In this document: piece by piece, positions 1 to 9,092 of the stretch
Layout of the letters: each line of letters starts with the position of its first letter
Numbering within the stretch: the stretch's first letter is position 1
Source of the DNA: Verrucomicrobiia bacterium
GTDB lineage: Bacteria; Verrucomicrobiota; Verrucomicrobiia; Limisphaerales; UBA11358
DNA length: 36,795 nt
Direction: 5' to 3'
Assembly (NCBI GenBank): GCA_030038175.1
Contig: JASHPN010000291.1
Location: 1-36,795, forward strand
Position numbers and translations under genes: made by a program
Notes under the pieces: generated by a model
Database searches by the model: none
The model's input: only the letters and a program-made list of their open reading frames with translations
Told to the model about the DNA's origin: nothing

Positions 1-1334
1 AGATAATCGGCCACGTCAATCGGCGCGGCGTTGAGCGTAAGATTTTTCCCGCCTTTGCCGGCGCGTTCCACCCAATAAACGTGGTCTGGCGCGCCCTGCT
101 CCAGAAACAGCTTCACTTCGTCGCGCAGATCGGCCAGGCGGCGGTTGCATTCAACGAGTTCCTGGCCCATGTCCTTGTCATTGCTCAGCTTGACCAGGTC
201 ACTGACGGCTTCCCGCAACCGTTGGACCGGCAGCGTGACGTTGTCCGGCGCCAGTTCCGGCCGCCGGATGCGCAGTTCCGTCCAGTTTCGCCTGGCGCGC
301 GATTCGCCGCCGCCAAAGCTGTTTTTCTTCACCGCTTTTTGAATTTCATCGCAAGCGGATTCGACCTTGTCAAAAAACTTGTCCGCTTCGGCCAAAACCT
401 CCGCCGCCAATTTCACGGCCGGTCCCTGCCGCAACGTTGCGAGCAATCCTTTCTCGGTGCGGGGATTCCACAACCGGTTGACGGCATAACGCATTTGGCC
501 GCTGGAAACACTCAGGCCGATGTGCCGCGAGGCGACCTGTTCCACGGTGTGAGCCTCGTCAAAGATCACGAAATCATTTTTGAAGAGAATTCCGCCGTCC
601 ACGTCGCTGTCAATGCCCGCCAGCAGGGTGAACAGGAGCGTATGATTCAAAACCAGGACGTCCGATGACAGAATCCGGTTGCGGGCGCGCTGAAAGAAAC
701 AAACTTCGTGGTCTTTCGCGAAATCGGAAGGAAATCCGCAGATTTTGGGGGCACAAAGGCCGCGTTCGGAGCACACTTGCGCCCATACTTTCGGGTCCGG
801 CTCGATGTCAAAATCCGAGAGGCTGCCGTTCCGGGTGGTTTTCGACCATTCGTAAATGCGCTGCAATTCGGCGGTTTCGGAAGTTGTGAAAAGATTTTTG
901 CTTTGCTGGACGGCTTTATGGAGCCGGTGAGTGCACAGGTAGTTGGCCCGGCCTTTGAGCATGGTAAAAGCAAATTTCACCGGCTCGGGCAAGGTCCCGA
1001 GCACGCCGGCCAGCATCGGCAAATCCTTCTCGATCAATTGCTCCTGCAAATTGATCGTATGGGTTGAAACCACGGCCTTTTTCTTTCGGGAAACGGCAAA
1101 TAAAATGGCGGGGATCAAATAAGCCAGTGATTTGCCGACGCCGGTCCCGGCTTCCACGGCCAGATGCTCGCCGTTTTGGAGCGCACGGGCGACCGCAACC
1201 GCCATTTCCTGCTGCTGCGGGCGAAATTCAAAATTGCGCGCGCGGGACAAAATCCCGTTCGGCGAAAAAATTTCGGCGGTCTGCGACATGATGTCCGCTC
1301 CCGCCAAAGGCTCTTGTTCGACAACTGCGATCAT
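1..1334 (-). CDS. DinG/XPD-type ATP-dependent DNA helicase, C-terminus off the left edge
   Basis: Reverse-strand reading MIAVVEQEPLAGADIMSQTAEIFSPNGILSRARNFEFRPQQQEMAVAVARALQNGEHLAVEAGTGVGKSLAYLIPAILFA...; Walker A GTGVGKS, FeS-type cysteines (YLCTHRL...VCSERGLCAPKICGF), DEAH box (VIFDEAHTVEQ). Absent from the ORF track because it runs off the edge. Confidence 0.9.
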   Translation of the reverse strand, partial: MIAVVEQEPLAGADIMSQTAEIFSPNGILSRARNFEFRPQQQEMAVAVARALQNGEHLAVEAGTGVGKSLAYLIPAILFAVSRKKKAVVSTHTINLQEQLIEKDLPMLAGVLGTLPEPVKFAFTMLKGRANYLCTHRLHKAVQQSKNLFTTSETAELQRIYEWSKTTRNGSLSDFDIEPDPKVWAQVCSERGLCAPKICGFPSDFAKDHEVCFFQRARNRILSSDVLVLNHTLLFTLLAGIDSDVDGGILFKNDFVIFDEAHTVEQVASRHIGLSVSSGQMRYAVNRLWNPRTEKGLLATLRQGPAVKLAAEVLAEADKFFDKVESACDEIQKAVKKNSFGGGESRARRNWTELRIRRPELAPDNVTLPVQRLREAVSDLVKLSNDKDMGQELVECNRRLADLRDEVKLFLEQGAPDHVYWVERAGKGGKNLTLNAAPIDVADY

Positions 1335-1424
1335 TACTTTCCAGCATAACAGCGGTATTTCAGAGAAAAAACGAAAATGACAAACCAGCGATACCTGCAT
1401 TCCAGAGCAGAACCGGGGAGCGTC

Positions 1425-1600
1425 CGTCAGACCGCCCGGAGCGCGACTGTGTCCCATCAGGGGGACCAGTCGCAGCATGTCCGCAATGCGTTGAGTTGCG
1501 GCTCATGAGCGAGGCCTCCGGCTGTTAACAGGCTGCGACTGGTCTCCGACACAGTCGCGCCCCGAGGCGCGTGTGCTCCCCGCTTTCTCCTTTCGATTTA
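1425..1600. repeat. Dispersed nested-hairpin repeat, copy R1
   Basis: GCGACTG-T-GTCCC-ATCAGG-GGGAC-CAGTCGC (1443-1473) and GCGACTG-GTC-TCC-GAC-A-CAGTCGC (1535-1558); 'gaccagtcgcagcatgtccgcaatgcgttgagt' recurs inverted and diverged in R3. Confidence 0.75.
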
Positions 1601-1625
1601 CGGCCCTTTTTTTTAGATTATTTGG

Positions 1626-3143
1626 GTGAAATCTAAAGGCGCGGTTTATTTGGTGGGCGCCGGGCCGGGCGACGCGGGATTGCTGACGTTGCGCGGCGCG
1701 GAATTGATCGGCCGCGCCGATACAGTGGTCTATGACCTGCTCGTCAATCCGGCCCTGCTTCGGCTGGCGCGGCCGGGAGCGGAACTGATCTCGCGCGGCA
1801 AGCGCTCCCAAATGCCGCAGGAAAAAATCACCGCCATGCTCATCGCCAAGGCCGGGGAAGGAAAATTAGTGGTGCGCCTCAAAGGCGGCGATCCGTATGT
1901 TTTTGGCCGCGGCGCCGAGGAGGCGATGGCCCTGGCCGAGGCTGGAATCTCCTTCGAAGTCGTGCCCGGGGTGTCTTCCGTTGTCGCCGCGCCTAATTAC
2001 GCGGGCATTCCGCTGACCCACCGGGACTATTGTTCCAGCTTCACGGTTTTTACCGGCCACGAAGCCGAGGAACGCGCCGAAGGCCAGTTGCTCTATAGCC
2101 AGATCGCCAAAATCCCGGGAACCAAAGTCGCCCTCATGGGCACGGACACCCTGGACGAGTGGACAAAGACCGTCATGGCCCACGGCCTCTCTCCGGACAC
2201 GCCGGCGGCCATCGTCCAATGGGGCACGTGCGGCAAGCAAAAATCCGCGGACGGGACGCTGGGAACCATTGGCGGGCTGGCCAAAGAAAAAAAATTTTCG
2301 CCGCCGGCGCTGGTGATCGTCGGCGACGTGGTCCGGCTGCGGAGCCGGCTGAATTGGTTCGAGAAGCGCCCGCTGTTTGGAAAGCGGATTGTCGTGACGC
2401 GCGCGCGGAACAATGCCGGTGAGTTTTCCCAAAAGCTGGCCGATTTGGGCGCGGAAGTCCTTGAAATTCCCGCCATCAAGAGAATGCCGCCCGAGGACAA
2501 ACAGAATGTCGTGGATGCGATGCTCTCGCTCAATTCCTACGATTGGCTGGTTTTCACCAGCGCGAACGGGGTGACGGGGTTCTTCGATTTGTTCTTTAAA
2601 CATTTTCACGACCTGCGCGACCTGGGCGGCGCAAAAATCGCGGCCGTTGGCCCCGCCACCGCCGCGAAACTGCATGAGTTGCATTTGCAGGTGGACGCGG
2701 TGCCCGATGAATTCCTCGGAAAGAAAATCGCCGAGACGATGGCCAAACATAGCAGCCTCGAAAATTGCAAGATTTGCCTCTTGCGCGCGGACACGGCCAA
2801 TGCCGACTTGCCGCGGGCCCTGGAGGAATTCGGCGCGATTGCGGACGACATTGCCGTCTATAAGACCGTGGGCGAGACCGAAAATATTTCCGGCGACGTC
2901 GAGGATTTTTTGAAAAACGGCGCGGACTGGGTAACGTTCACCAGCGGTTCGACCGCGCAATTTTTTCATGCGCGCTTTGACCTTCTGAAATTGTCCAGGC
3001 AGTTCCCGCAAATGAAACTGGCCTCGGTGGGTCCCGAAACGGGCAAAGTCATTCGTGCGCTCGGGCTGGAGCCGAAAATCGAGGCCCGGGAGCACACCGC
3101 TAAAGGGTTGCTGGCCGAATTGGTGCGGGCTGAAACCAGTTGA
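1626..3143 (+). CDS. cobA-hemD: Uroporphyrinogen-III C-methyltransferase / uroporphyrinogen-III synthase fusion (CobA-HemD)
   Basis: YLVGAGPGDAGLLTLRGAELI and VVRLKGGDPYVFGRGAEEA SUMT motifs, followed by a HemD domain (RIVVTRARNNAGEFSQKLADLGAEVLEIPAI...). GTG start. Confidence 0.93.
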   Translation: MKSKGAVYLVGAGPGDAGLLTLRGAELIGRADTVVYDLLVNPALLRLARPGAELISRGKRSQMPQEKITAMLIAKAGEGKLVVRLKGGDPYVFGRGAEEAMALAEAGISFEVVPGVSSVVAAPNYAGIPLTHRDYCSSFTVFTGHEAEERAEGQLLYSQIAKIPGTKVALMGTDTLDEWTKTVMAHGLSPDTPAAIVQWGTCGKQKSADGTLGTIGGLAKEKKFSPPALVIVGDVVRLRSRLNWFEKRPLFGKRIVVTRARNNAGEFSQKLADLGAEVLEIPAIKRMPPEDKQNVVDAMLSLNSYDWLVFTSANGVTGFFDLFFKHFHDLRDLGGAKIAAVGPATAAKLHELHLQVDAVPDEFLGKKIAETMAKHSSLENCKICLLRADTANADLPRALEEFGAIADDIAVYKTVGETENISGDVEDFLKNGADWVTFTSGSTAQFFHARFDLLKLSRQFPQMKLASVGPETGKVIRALGLEPKIEAREHTAKGLLAELVRAETS

Positions 3144-3185
3144 TGGTGACCCGATATCGCGGCAACCCAAAAAACAGAGGCATCC

Positions 3186-4790
3186 GTGACAATTCCAGAG
3201 ATCAACCGGCGCGATGCACTCAAGGCAATGGGCGCATTGGCCGCAGGCGCCGTTCTGCCGGCTCTCGGCGCTCCCGAATTTCCGGGGCGCAAACCGAACA
3301 TCGTGTTCATCGAGTGCGACCAATTCCGGGCGGATGTCTGTTCCCGCGAGGGATTTCCCCTGGATACGACGCCGTTCATGGATTCTCTGGCCCGAACGGG
3401 CATCTGGTTCAACAAGGCCTATGCGGCCTCGCCATCCTGTGTCCCCAGCCGGAACTCTTTGTGGACGGGGCGGTGGCCGACGTCCACCGGCATCAAATCA
3501 AACGCGAACCTGAACGACACTCCGAATTTCAATGTGGGCCTGGACGACGTCGTCAAAGCGCAAGGGTACAAAATGGCGGCCATCGGGAAAATGTTCCATT
3601 CTTATTTGCGTTTGCGGCCGCAGGAATTCGATTATTACAGACCTTACGGGCACCTGGGCCAGCCCGGAGCCACGGATCCCGAGGTGAAGCGATTTAGCGC
3701 CTTTCTTGAGAGCACCGAATTTTACGCCTCGCTCGAGCCTTCGCCCTTTCCCGCTCAAATGCAGCAGCCGTATCGCATGGTGACCGACGCACAGAATTGG
3801 ATCAACTCGCTGGACGGCCGCGATCCATTTTTTTTATATCTTTCCATCAACGAACCGCACAATCCCTACCAGGTTTCCGAACCTTATTATTCGATGTTTC
3901 CGCCCGATCAATTGCCGCCGTTAAAGGCCGGCCCGGAAACGATCAGAAAAAAGGGACGAAAATATGTCCAATTGAAGGAATTGATGCTCAAAGCCTATCC
4001 CGCCCTGGATGAAGATATTCCCCGCATCCGGAGCATCTACTTCGGGATGATGCGCCTGATTGACGACCAGGTCAGGCGCCTGGTGGATTTTCTCAAAAGG
4101 AAGGGCGTTTATGAGAATACCGTGATTATTTTTGCCGCCGACCATGGGGATTATGCCGGGGAATACGGCCTGATCAAGAAAGGCGCGGGCGTTCCCGAAT
4201 GCCTCACCCGCATTCCAATGCTTTGGCATGGTCCCGGAATCATGCAACAGGCGGCGCCGCACCCCGCTCATGTTTCCAACACCGACCTTTTCCCGACGAT
4301 TTGCGGGCTGTTGGGGGTCCCCTTGCCCGACGGCGTTCAGGGACGAAATCTGTGGCCTCTGTTGACCGGACAAACTTATCCGGAACAGGAATTTGCCGGC
4401 ATGCTGGTGATGCAGGGCATGGGAGGACTGGATTATTCCAGCATCAAGGAACTGAATCCTTTCAAGGAAGGCGCCCTCCATCACGGCAGTCCCCGATATT
4501 TTGACGAACTGAACAGTTGGACGCAAAGCGGGATCCTGCGAATGCTGCGCAAAGGAGATTGGAAACTTGTTTACGATATGCAGGGGCGCGGAGAACTGTA
4601 TCATCTGGCGGAAGATCCCGCGGAATTGAACAATTTTTATGGGTTGGCCGCGCATCGCTCAAAGCAAACCGAATTGCTTGCGGACCTGCTCGCCTGGGAA
4701 CTGCGCACCCAGGACCCGCTGCCGCTCCCGGAAAACGGCCCTCACAAATACGTTTTGAAACGCGATCCAAATAATTATTGGGCTTCTTAA
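3186..4790 (+). CDS. Sulfatase (arylsulfatase/choline-sulfatase-like), exported
   Basis: Tat-like N-terminus NRRDALKAMGALAAGAVL; KPNIVFIECDQFRAD; formylglycine motif CVPSRNSLWTGR; AADHGDYAGEYGL. Confidence 0.93.
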   Translation: MTIPEINRRDALKAMGALAAGAVLPALGAPEFPGRKPNIVFIECDQFRADVCSREGFPLDTTPFMDSLARTGIWFNKAYAASPSCVPSRNSLWTGRWPTSTGIKSNANLNDTPNFNVGLDDVVKAQGYKMAAIGKMFHSYLRLRPQEFDYYRPYGHLGQPGATDPEVKRFSAFLESTEFYASLEPSPFPAQMQQPYRMVTDAQNWINSLDGRDPFFLYLSINEPHNPYQVSEPYYSMFPPDQLPPLKAGPETIRKKGRKYVQLKELMLKAYPALDEDIPRIRSIYFGMMRLIDDQVRRLVDFLKRKGVYENTVIIFAADHGDYAGEYGLIKKGAGVPECLTRIPMLWHGPGIMQQAAPHPAHVSNTDLFPTICGLLGVPLPDGVQGRNLWPLLTGQTYPEQEFAGMLVMQGMGGLDYSSIKELNPFKEGALHHGSPRYFDELNSWTQSGILRMLRKGDWKLVYDMQGRGELYHLAEDPAELNNFYGLAAHRSKQTELLADLLAWELRTQDPLPLPENGPHKYVLKRDPNNYWAS

Positions 4791-4804
4791 CCTGGCAGCG
4801 CATT

Positions 4805-4945
4805 GGCCGGAGCGCGGCTGCCTGCCCTTCCGTAGCCTTTGGCGAAGGAGGGTGTCCCGCTCCGAGCGGGACCAGCCTCAGCACCCCGTGACGCATTGAT
4901 TCGCGCCTGTGGGCAAGTCGTCCGGCTGCCAGCCGCGCCCCGAAT
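4805..4945. repeat. Dispersed nested-hairpin repeat, copy R2
   Basis: ggagcgcggctgcctgcccttccgtagcc...ggcgaaggagggtg shared with R3/R5; GTCCCGCT-CCG-AGCGGGAC inner stem at 4854-4872. Confidence 0.75.
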
Positions 4946-4999
4946 TTTGAAATTCCTGAACTTTTTTTTTATCGAATTGTCTATATAATCACGGTCGGA

Positions 5000-7075
5000 A
5001 TGGGTTTCAAACACATGACCAAATTGAGTCAACGCAACGGCTTGCCCCGGGAAGCCGGGCGATTTTATTTGCCTTTGAGGGACCTCATTTTTAATGCACA
5101 GAAGATGCCGCCCCTAACGGGGCTCGGGATTCTATCGCTTTTATACTACAAATATGTCGCGCCTACGGCGCTTGCATTCGGACATCAAGTGTCCGGTGGT
5201 GCGTATCAAAGCCCCATTAGGGGCGACATATATGTAGAATGCAGCCCCAAAAAAGAAGAAGCCCCGTTAGGGGCGGCATATTCTAACACAAGCTCACAAA
5301 AATCAAGACGTGCCCTGCCTTGGCTCACGCGGTATCTGCTCCTTTCAATTTGCTTTTTTATCCCGTTTATTTCGCAGGCCGCGAATTTCACAGCCTCGCT
5401 GGACCGTGATACGATTACCCTGGGCGAGAGCGCGACGCTGTCCCTGACCTTTGAAGGCGGCCAGCCCGGCAATGTCCCGACGCCGGACGTGCCCGGCCTG
5501 CAGATCGTCAGCACCGGCAATTCCAGCAGCGTCAGCTTTAATAACGGAAACAACCAGATGAGTTCAGTGTTCACGGTCACCTTCTCCGTCACGCCGCAAC
5601 AAACCGGCACTTTTACGATTCCCGGGATGGTCGCCGATATCGGGGGCCAGCAAATCCGGACCGATCCGATCAAATTGACGGTGGTGCAGGCATCCGGTCC
5701 CACCGCGGCCCAAATTAATTCGGGTTCGCAAGTTGCCTTTATGCGTCTCTCGCTCCCGCGGAAGAAAGTTTATCCCGGGCAACTCATCAGCGGACAATTG
5801 CAATTATGTTTTCGCGATGACGTCCAGCAGGAGGCCAATTTTCAAATCACTTCCCTGCCGGCGAATGGATTTACGATTGGCAAGTTCGTTCAGGGCGGGA
5901 CCGAGCGCGCCCAAATCGGCAGCCGGGTTTACAAGGTCATCCCGTTTTCCATCGCGCTGGCGGCCACGAAAACCGGCGCGTTGAGCGTCGGCCCGATTTC
6001 CGCCAGTGTCGTGCTCATGATGAACAACGGCGGAGGATGGGGACCGTTTGGAGGTTTTTTTGGGGAGCAAAAGCAGGTAATGCTGACCGCCGATTCGGTG
6101 ACCGCTGACTCGTTTCCGCTCCCCGCGCAAAATGTTCCGGCGAATTTCACTGGCGCCGTCGGAGATTACTCAATGATCGTCAGCGCCGGTCCGACCAACG
6201 TGGCCGTGGGCGATCCGGTGACCGTGCGCGTGGAAATTACCGGCCGCGGGGCCGTTGATTCCGTCCAGCTTCCCGACCAAACCGGCTGGAGTCATTTCAA
6301 AATCTTCTCTCCAACCTCAAAGACCCGGCTGGACGACGACCTGGGGGACGCCGGCGCCAAAACCTTCGAAGAAATCGTCACGCCGGAGAACGCGGACGTC
6401 CGCGAATTGCCGCCGTTTTCATTTTCATTTTTCAATCCGGACGATGGAAACTATCATACCTTAACTCAACCGGCCATGCCGCTGGCAGTGAGATCGGCGG
6501 GCGCGACGCCGTTGCCAACTATCACGGCGGGGGCCCGGCAACCGGAAAGCCAGGCGCCGCAGGATATCGTGCCCATCCGGCAAAATTTGGGCACGCCGGC
6601 GGCGGCGGCGGCCATTCCGTTCATTGCGCGCCCCTCTTTTATCGCGTTGCAAAGCGTTCCCGTTTTGGCATTTTTTGCGGCGCTGGTTTGGCGGAAGCGC
6701 ACGGATCATCTGGCCAATCATCCGCGTTTGCGCCGGCAGCGGGCCGTCGCGCAAATCGTCGCAGCCGGCCTGGAGGACTTGAACCAATTCGCCATCCAAA
6801 ACAAGGCGCCCGAGTTCTTTGCCATGCTGTTTCGCTTGTTGCAGGAACAACTGGGCGAACGCCTCGACTGTCCGGCCATTTCGATCACCGAGGCGGACGT
6901 GGATGAGCGGCTGGTCCGGATGGGCGCCCGGCCGGAAACGGTGGAGGCTCTTCGCGAACTATTTCAAGCCTGCAATCAGGCCCGGTACGCCCAGGTGCAA
7001 ACGTCCCAGGAGCTTTCCGCCCTGGTCTCAAAATTCAAAAAAACCGCCGGCGATCTCCAGCAATTGAAAGCATGA
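5000..7075 (+). CDS. batD: BatD-family (oxygen tolerance) protein; start codon uncertain because the 5' end overlaps a repeat tract
   Basis: Signal peptide LLLSICFFIPFISQA then ANFTASLDRDTITLGESATLSLTFEGG; BatD-type Ig-like repeats, C-terminal TM; ATGA overlap with a BatE-like gene. Confidence 0.82.
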   Translation: MGFKHMTKLSQRNGLPREAGRFYLPLRDLIFNAQKMPPLTGLGILSLLYYKYVAPTALAFGHQVSGGAYQSPIRGDIYVECSPKKEEAPLGAAYSNTSSQKSRRALPWLTRYLLLSICFFIPFISQAANFTASLDRDTITLGESATLSLTFEGGQPGNVPTPDVPGLQIVSTGNSSSVSFNNGNNQMSSVFTVTFSVTPQQTGTFTIPGMVADIGGQQIRTDPIKLTVVQASGPTAAQINSGSQVAFMRLSLPRKKVYPGQLISGQLQLCFRDDVQQEANFQITSLPANGFTIGKFVQGGTERAQIGSRVYKVIPFSIALAATKTGALSVGPISASVVLMMNNGGGWGPFGGFFGEQKQVMLTADSVTADSFPLPAQNVPANFTGAVGDYSMIVSAGPTNVAVGDPVTVRVEITGRGAVDSVQLPDQTGWSHFKIFSPTSKTRLDDDLGDAGAKTFEEIVTPENADVRELPPFSFSFFNPDDGNYHTLTQPAMPLAVRSAGATPLPTITAGARQPESQAPQDIVPIRQNLGTPAAAAAIPFIARPSFIALQSVPVLAFFAALVWRKRTDHLANHPRLRRQRAVAQIVAAGLEDLNQFAIQNKAPEFFAMLFRLLQEQLGERLDCPAISITEADVDERLVRMGARPETVEALRELFQACNQARYAQVQTSQELSALVSKFKKTAGDLQQLKA
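5104..5290. repeat. Cluster of AGCCCCRTTAGGGGCGRCATAT-type palindromic units, two inverted and two direct
   Basis: 5210 agccccattaggggcgacatatatgtagaa; 5259 agccccgttaggggcggcatattctaa; reverse strand agcgccgtaggcgcgacatatttgtagtataaa (5139-5171) and gagccccgttaggggcggcatc (about 5104-5125). Confidence 0.85.
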
Positions 7076-7833
7076 AACGTTTTCTCTCCATTCTTTTGGC
7101 CGCCCTGGCCATGTGTGCCGGCGCCGGGACGCTGCTCGCCTCGAATGCCCCGTCGGATTTTTCGGCAGCCAACCAATTCTATGCCGAAGGAAAATTTTCG
7201 GAGGCCGCAAAAGTTTATGAGAGCCTTCTTAATTCCGGCGTGATTTCGCCCAACCTGCTTTTCAACGACGGCAATGCAGAATTCAAGGCCGGTAACGTGG
7301 GCCGCGCGATTGCGGCGTACCGGCGCGCCGCTTTGCTGGCCCCGCGCGACTCGGATGTTCACGCCAATCTGGGCTTCGTCCGCAATCAGGTGCAGGGCGA
7401 CACCTTGCATGAAAACGATTGGTCCCGGATGGAGGGATGGCTCGGCGCCTTGACGTTGAATGAATGGGCGGCATGGACGGCAATATTATTCTGGCTCACC
7501 TTCCTCCTCTTTGCCGCGCTCCAATTCCGTCCCGCCTTGAGAAATCTGTTACGCACCCCGGCCCGCATCGCCGCAGTGGCCGCGGTCTGTGCCTGCGCGT
7601 GCCTGGCCGGCGCCGTACACCTTCACTATTCCGAATCCGTAGCCGTGGTGGTTTTGCCGGATGCGGTGGCCCGGAGCGGCCCCTTTGCCGACGCGCAAAA
7701 CGCCTTCGCCGTCCACGATGGCGCCGAGCTGGCCGTTTTAGACCGGATCAATGGCTGGGTGCAAGTCAGCGACGACAACGGCCGGTCCGGCTGGATGCAG
7801 AACGCGCAGGTTGAAGTGATCCCGGCAATTTAA
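7072..7833 (+). CDS. batE: BatE-like TPR plus SH3-domain membrane protein
   Basis: ANQFYAEGKFSEAAKVYESLLNSG...NLLFNDGNAEFKAGNVGRAIAAYRRA TPR; two TM segments; C-terminal SH3-like segment VLDRINGWVQVSDDNGRSGWM; overlaps batD. Confidence 0.8.
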   Translation: MKRFLSILLAALAMCAGAGTLLASNAPSDFSAANQFYAEGKFSEAAKVYESLLNSGVISPNLLFNDGNAEFKAGNVGRAIAAYRRAALLAPRDSDVHANLGFVRNQVQGDTLHENDWSRMEGWLGALTLNEWAAWTAILFWLTFLLFAALQFRPALRNLLRTPARIAAVAAVCACACLAGAVHLHYSESVAVVVLPDAVARSGPFADAQNAFAVHDGAELAVLDRINGWVQVSDDNGRSGWMQNAQVEVIPAI

Positions 7834-7931
7834 ACAGAGCCGCGACCGTGAGGGAGCGGGAGGGACGTGCCTTCGCGCAGGCACCGAAAAATGGTCTCGG
7901 GGAGCAGCAGAAACGAGAAAAGTATGCCGGC

Positions 7932-9092
7932 TCAAACCGGCTCCAGGTTTCCGTCCCGCCCCAGGCGCATTTTGCGGCCGCGCCATTCGATCGTGTTTCC
8001 GCAAAATGCGGCCGTCCAAATAGCAAATTGCAGCAGGTCCTTGATCGGCACGAGCCAGGCCGGCGCCACGGCGCGCCGCCCTTCCGCAAATCGCCGTTGC
8101 AGGTCCTGGGCGAGCGCGACTCGAATGATTAAGAGAGCGATCGCCGCCAGCGGCATGCAACATGTCCTGGTTCCAGCCAGCGCCGCTCCGAGCCAAAGCA
8201 GTGGCCACAAGGTTGGATTGGATAAAATGCTGAAAAAATAAGGAAGCGGCTGGCAGGCCCGGATTGTGCGTGCCCATCGGAGTTGATGCATCCAACTGTC
8301 GCGCCATCCCATGGGCCGGTCCCAGCATTCCACCACCACCGGACATAGCGCCGTTTTGCCCCCGTTTCGCACAATTCGGTTCCCGATTTGATAATCGTCC
8401 GCCAGACAGTTGGCCAGGGATTGAAAGCCTCCGATGCCGTCGAGGGATTTCCTCCTTACGAGGATTGCGGCGCCCATGGCAAAATCAATCGGCTTCAACG
8501 TCTGCGATTGCAGGACCTGGCTCCAAAAATCCGCGTTGACGGCGATGGCTTCCCATTGCATTGCCAGGGTCACGGGATTGGCCAGGCGATAAAAACAATG
8601 GACCAGCGCGACCTCGGGCCGGCGCAGCGGCGCGGCGAGATTGGCAAAAAAATCGCGTGGCACCCGCACGTCGGCGTCGGCGACTAAAATCAAATCGTGC
8701 CGGGCCGATTTTTCAAGCTGAATGAGGGTGGATACTTTGGCGTTGGCGCCCAGGGATTCGGCGCAGACTGCCAATTGCGCGTCGGCGCCGGGATAATCTT
8801 GAATGAGGTTGCGGACAACTTCACAGGCCGGGTCATCCGCTTGTGCCGCGCCGAAGAGCAATTGGACCGACCCGGTGTATTCCTGCCGGAACCACGTCCG
8901 CAATGACTCCGCCGTTGTGTCATCGCAGCCTTTGATCGGTTTTAGGATGGAGATGGAGGGTGAAAAGGCGGGGTCGGCGATTCGGCGGTGCAGTGGGAAT
9001 TTTCGAGCGGCGGCAAATTGCCAAAAAGCCGATGCCGCGCTGAGCACGGCCAGCGCGCCGAGAATGACGTTTAATAGAATCACCGGCGGCAA
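7932..9092 (-). CDS. HpnI/ceramide glucosyltransferase-like GT21 family glycosyltransferase
   Basis: SISILKPIKGCDD, DLILVADADVRVPRDFF, FAMGAAILVRRK, LADDYQIG and HQLRWARTIR; TTG start abutting the upstream stop codon. Confidence 0.85.
   Translation of the reverse strand: MPPVILLNVILGALAVLSAASAFWQFAAARKFPLHRRIADPAFSPSISILKPIKGCDDTTAESLRTWFRQEYTGSVQLLFGAAQADDPACEVVRNLIQDYPGADAQLAVCAESLGANAKVSTLIQLEKSARHDLILVADADVRVPRDFFANLAAPLRRPEVALVHCFYRLANPVTLAMQWEAIAVNADFWSQVLQSQTLKPIDFAMGAAILVRRKSLDGIGGFQSLANCLADDYQIGNRIVRNGGKTALCPVVVECWDRPMGWRDSWMHQLRWARTIRACQPLPYFFSILSNPTLWPLLWLGAALAGTRTCCMPLAAIALLIIRVALAQDLQRRFAEGRRAVAPAWLVPIKDLLQFAIWTAAFCGNTIEWRGRKMRLGRDGNLEPV

Noticed and set aside
81-668. 195-aa plus-strand ORF
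   Set aside because: Antisense to the DinG-type helicase, which reads with clear helicase motifs on the minus strand.
1866-3323. 485-aa minus-strand ORF
   Set aside because: Antisense to cobA-hemD and the sulfatase start; no recognisable domain.
7834-7931. batE/glycosyltransferase gap containing 'gagccgcgaccgtgagggagcggg' and GTGCC...GGCAC as another repeat copy
   Set aside because: No second copy in this window, so it cannot be called a repeat here.
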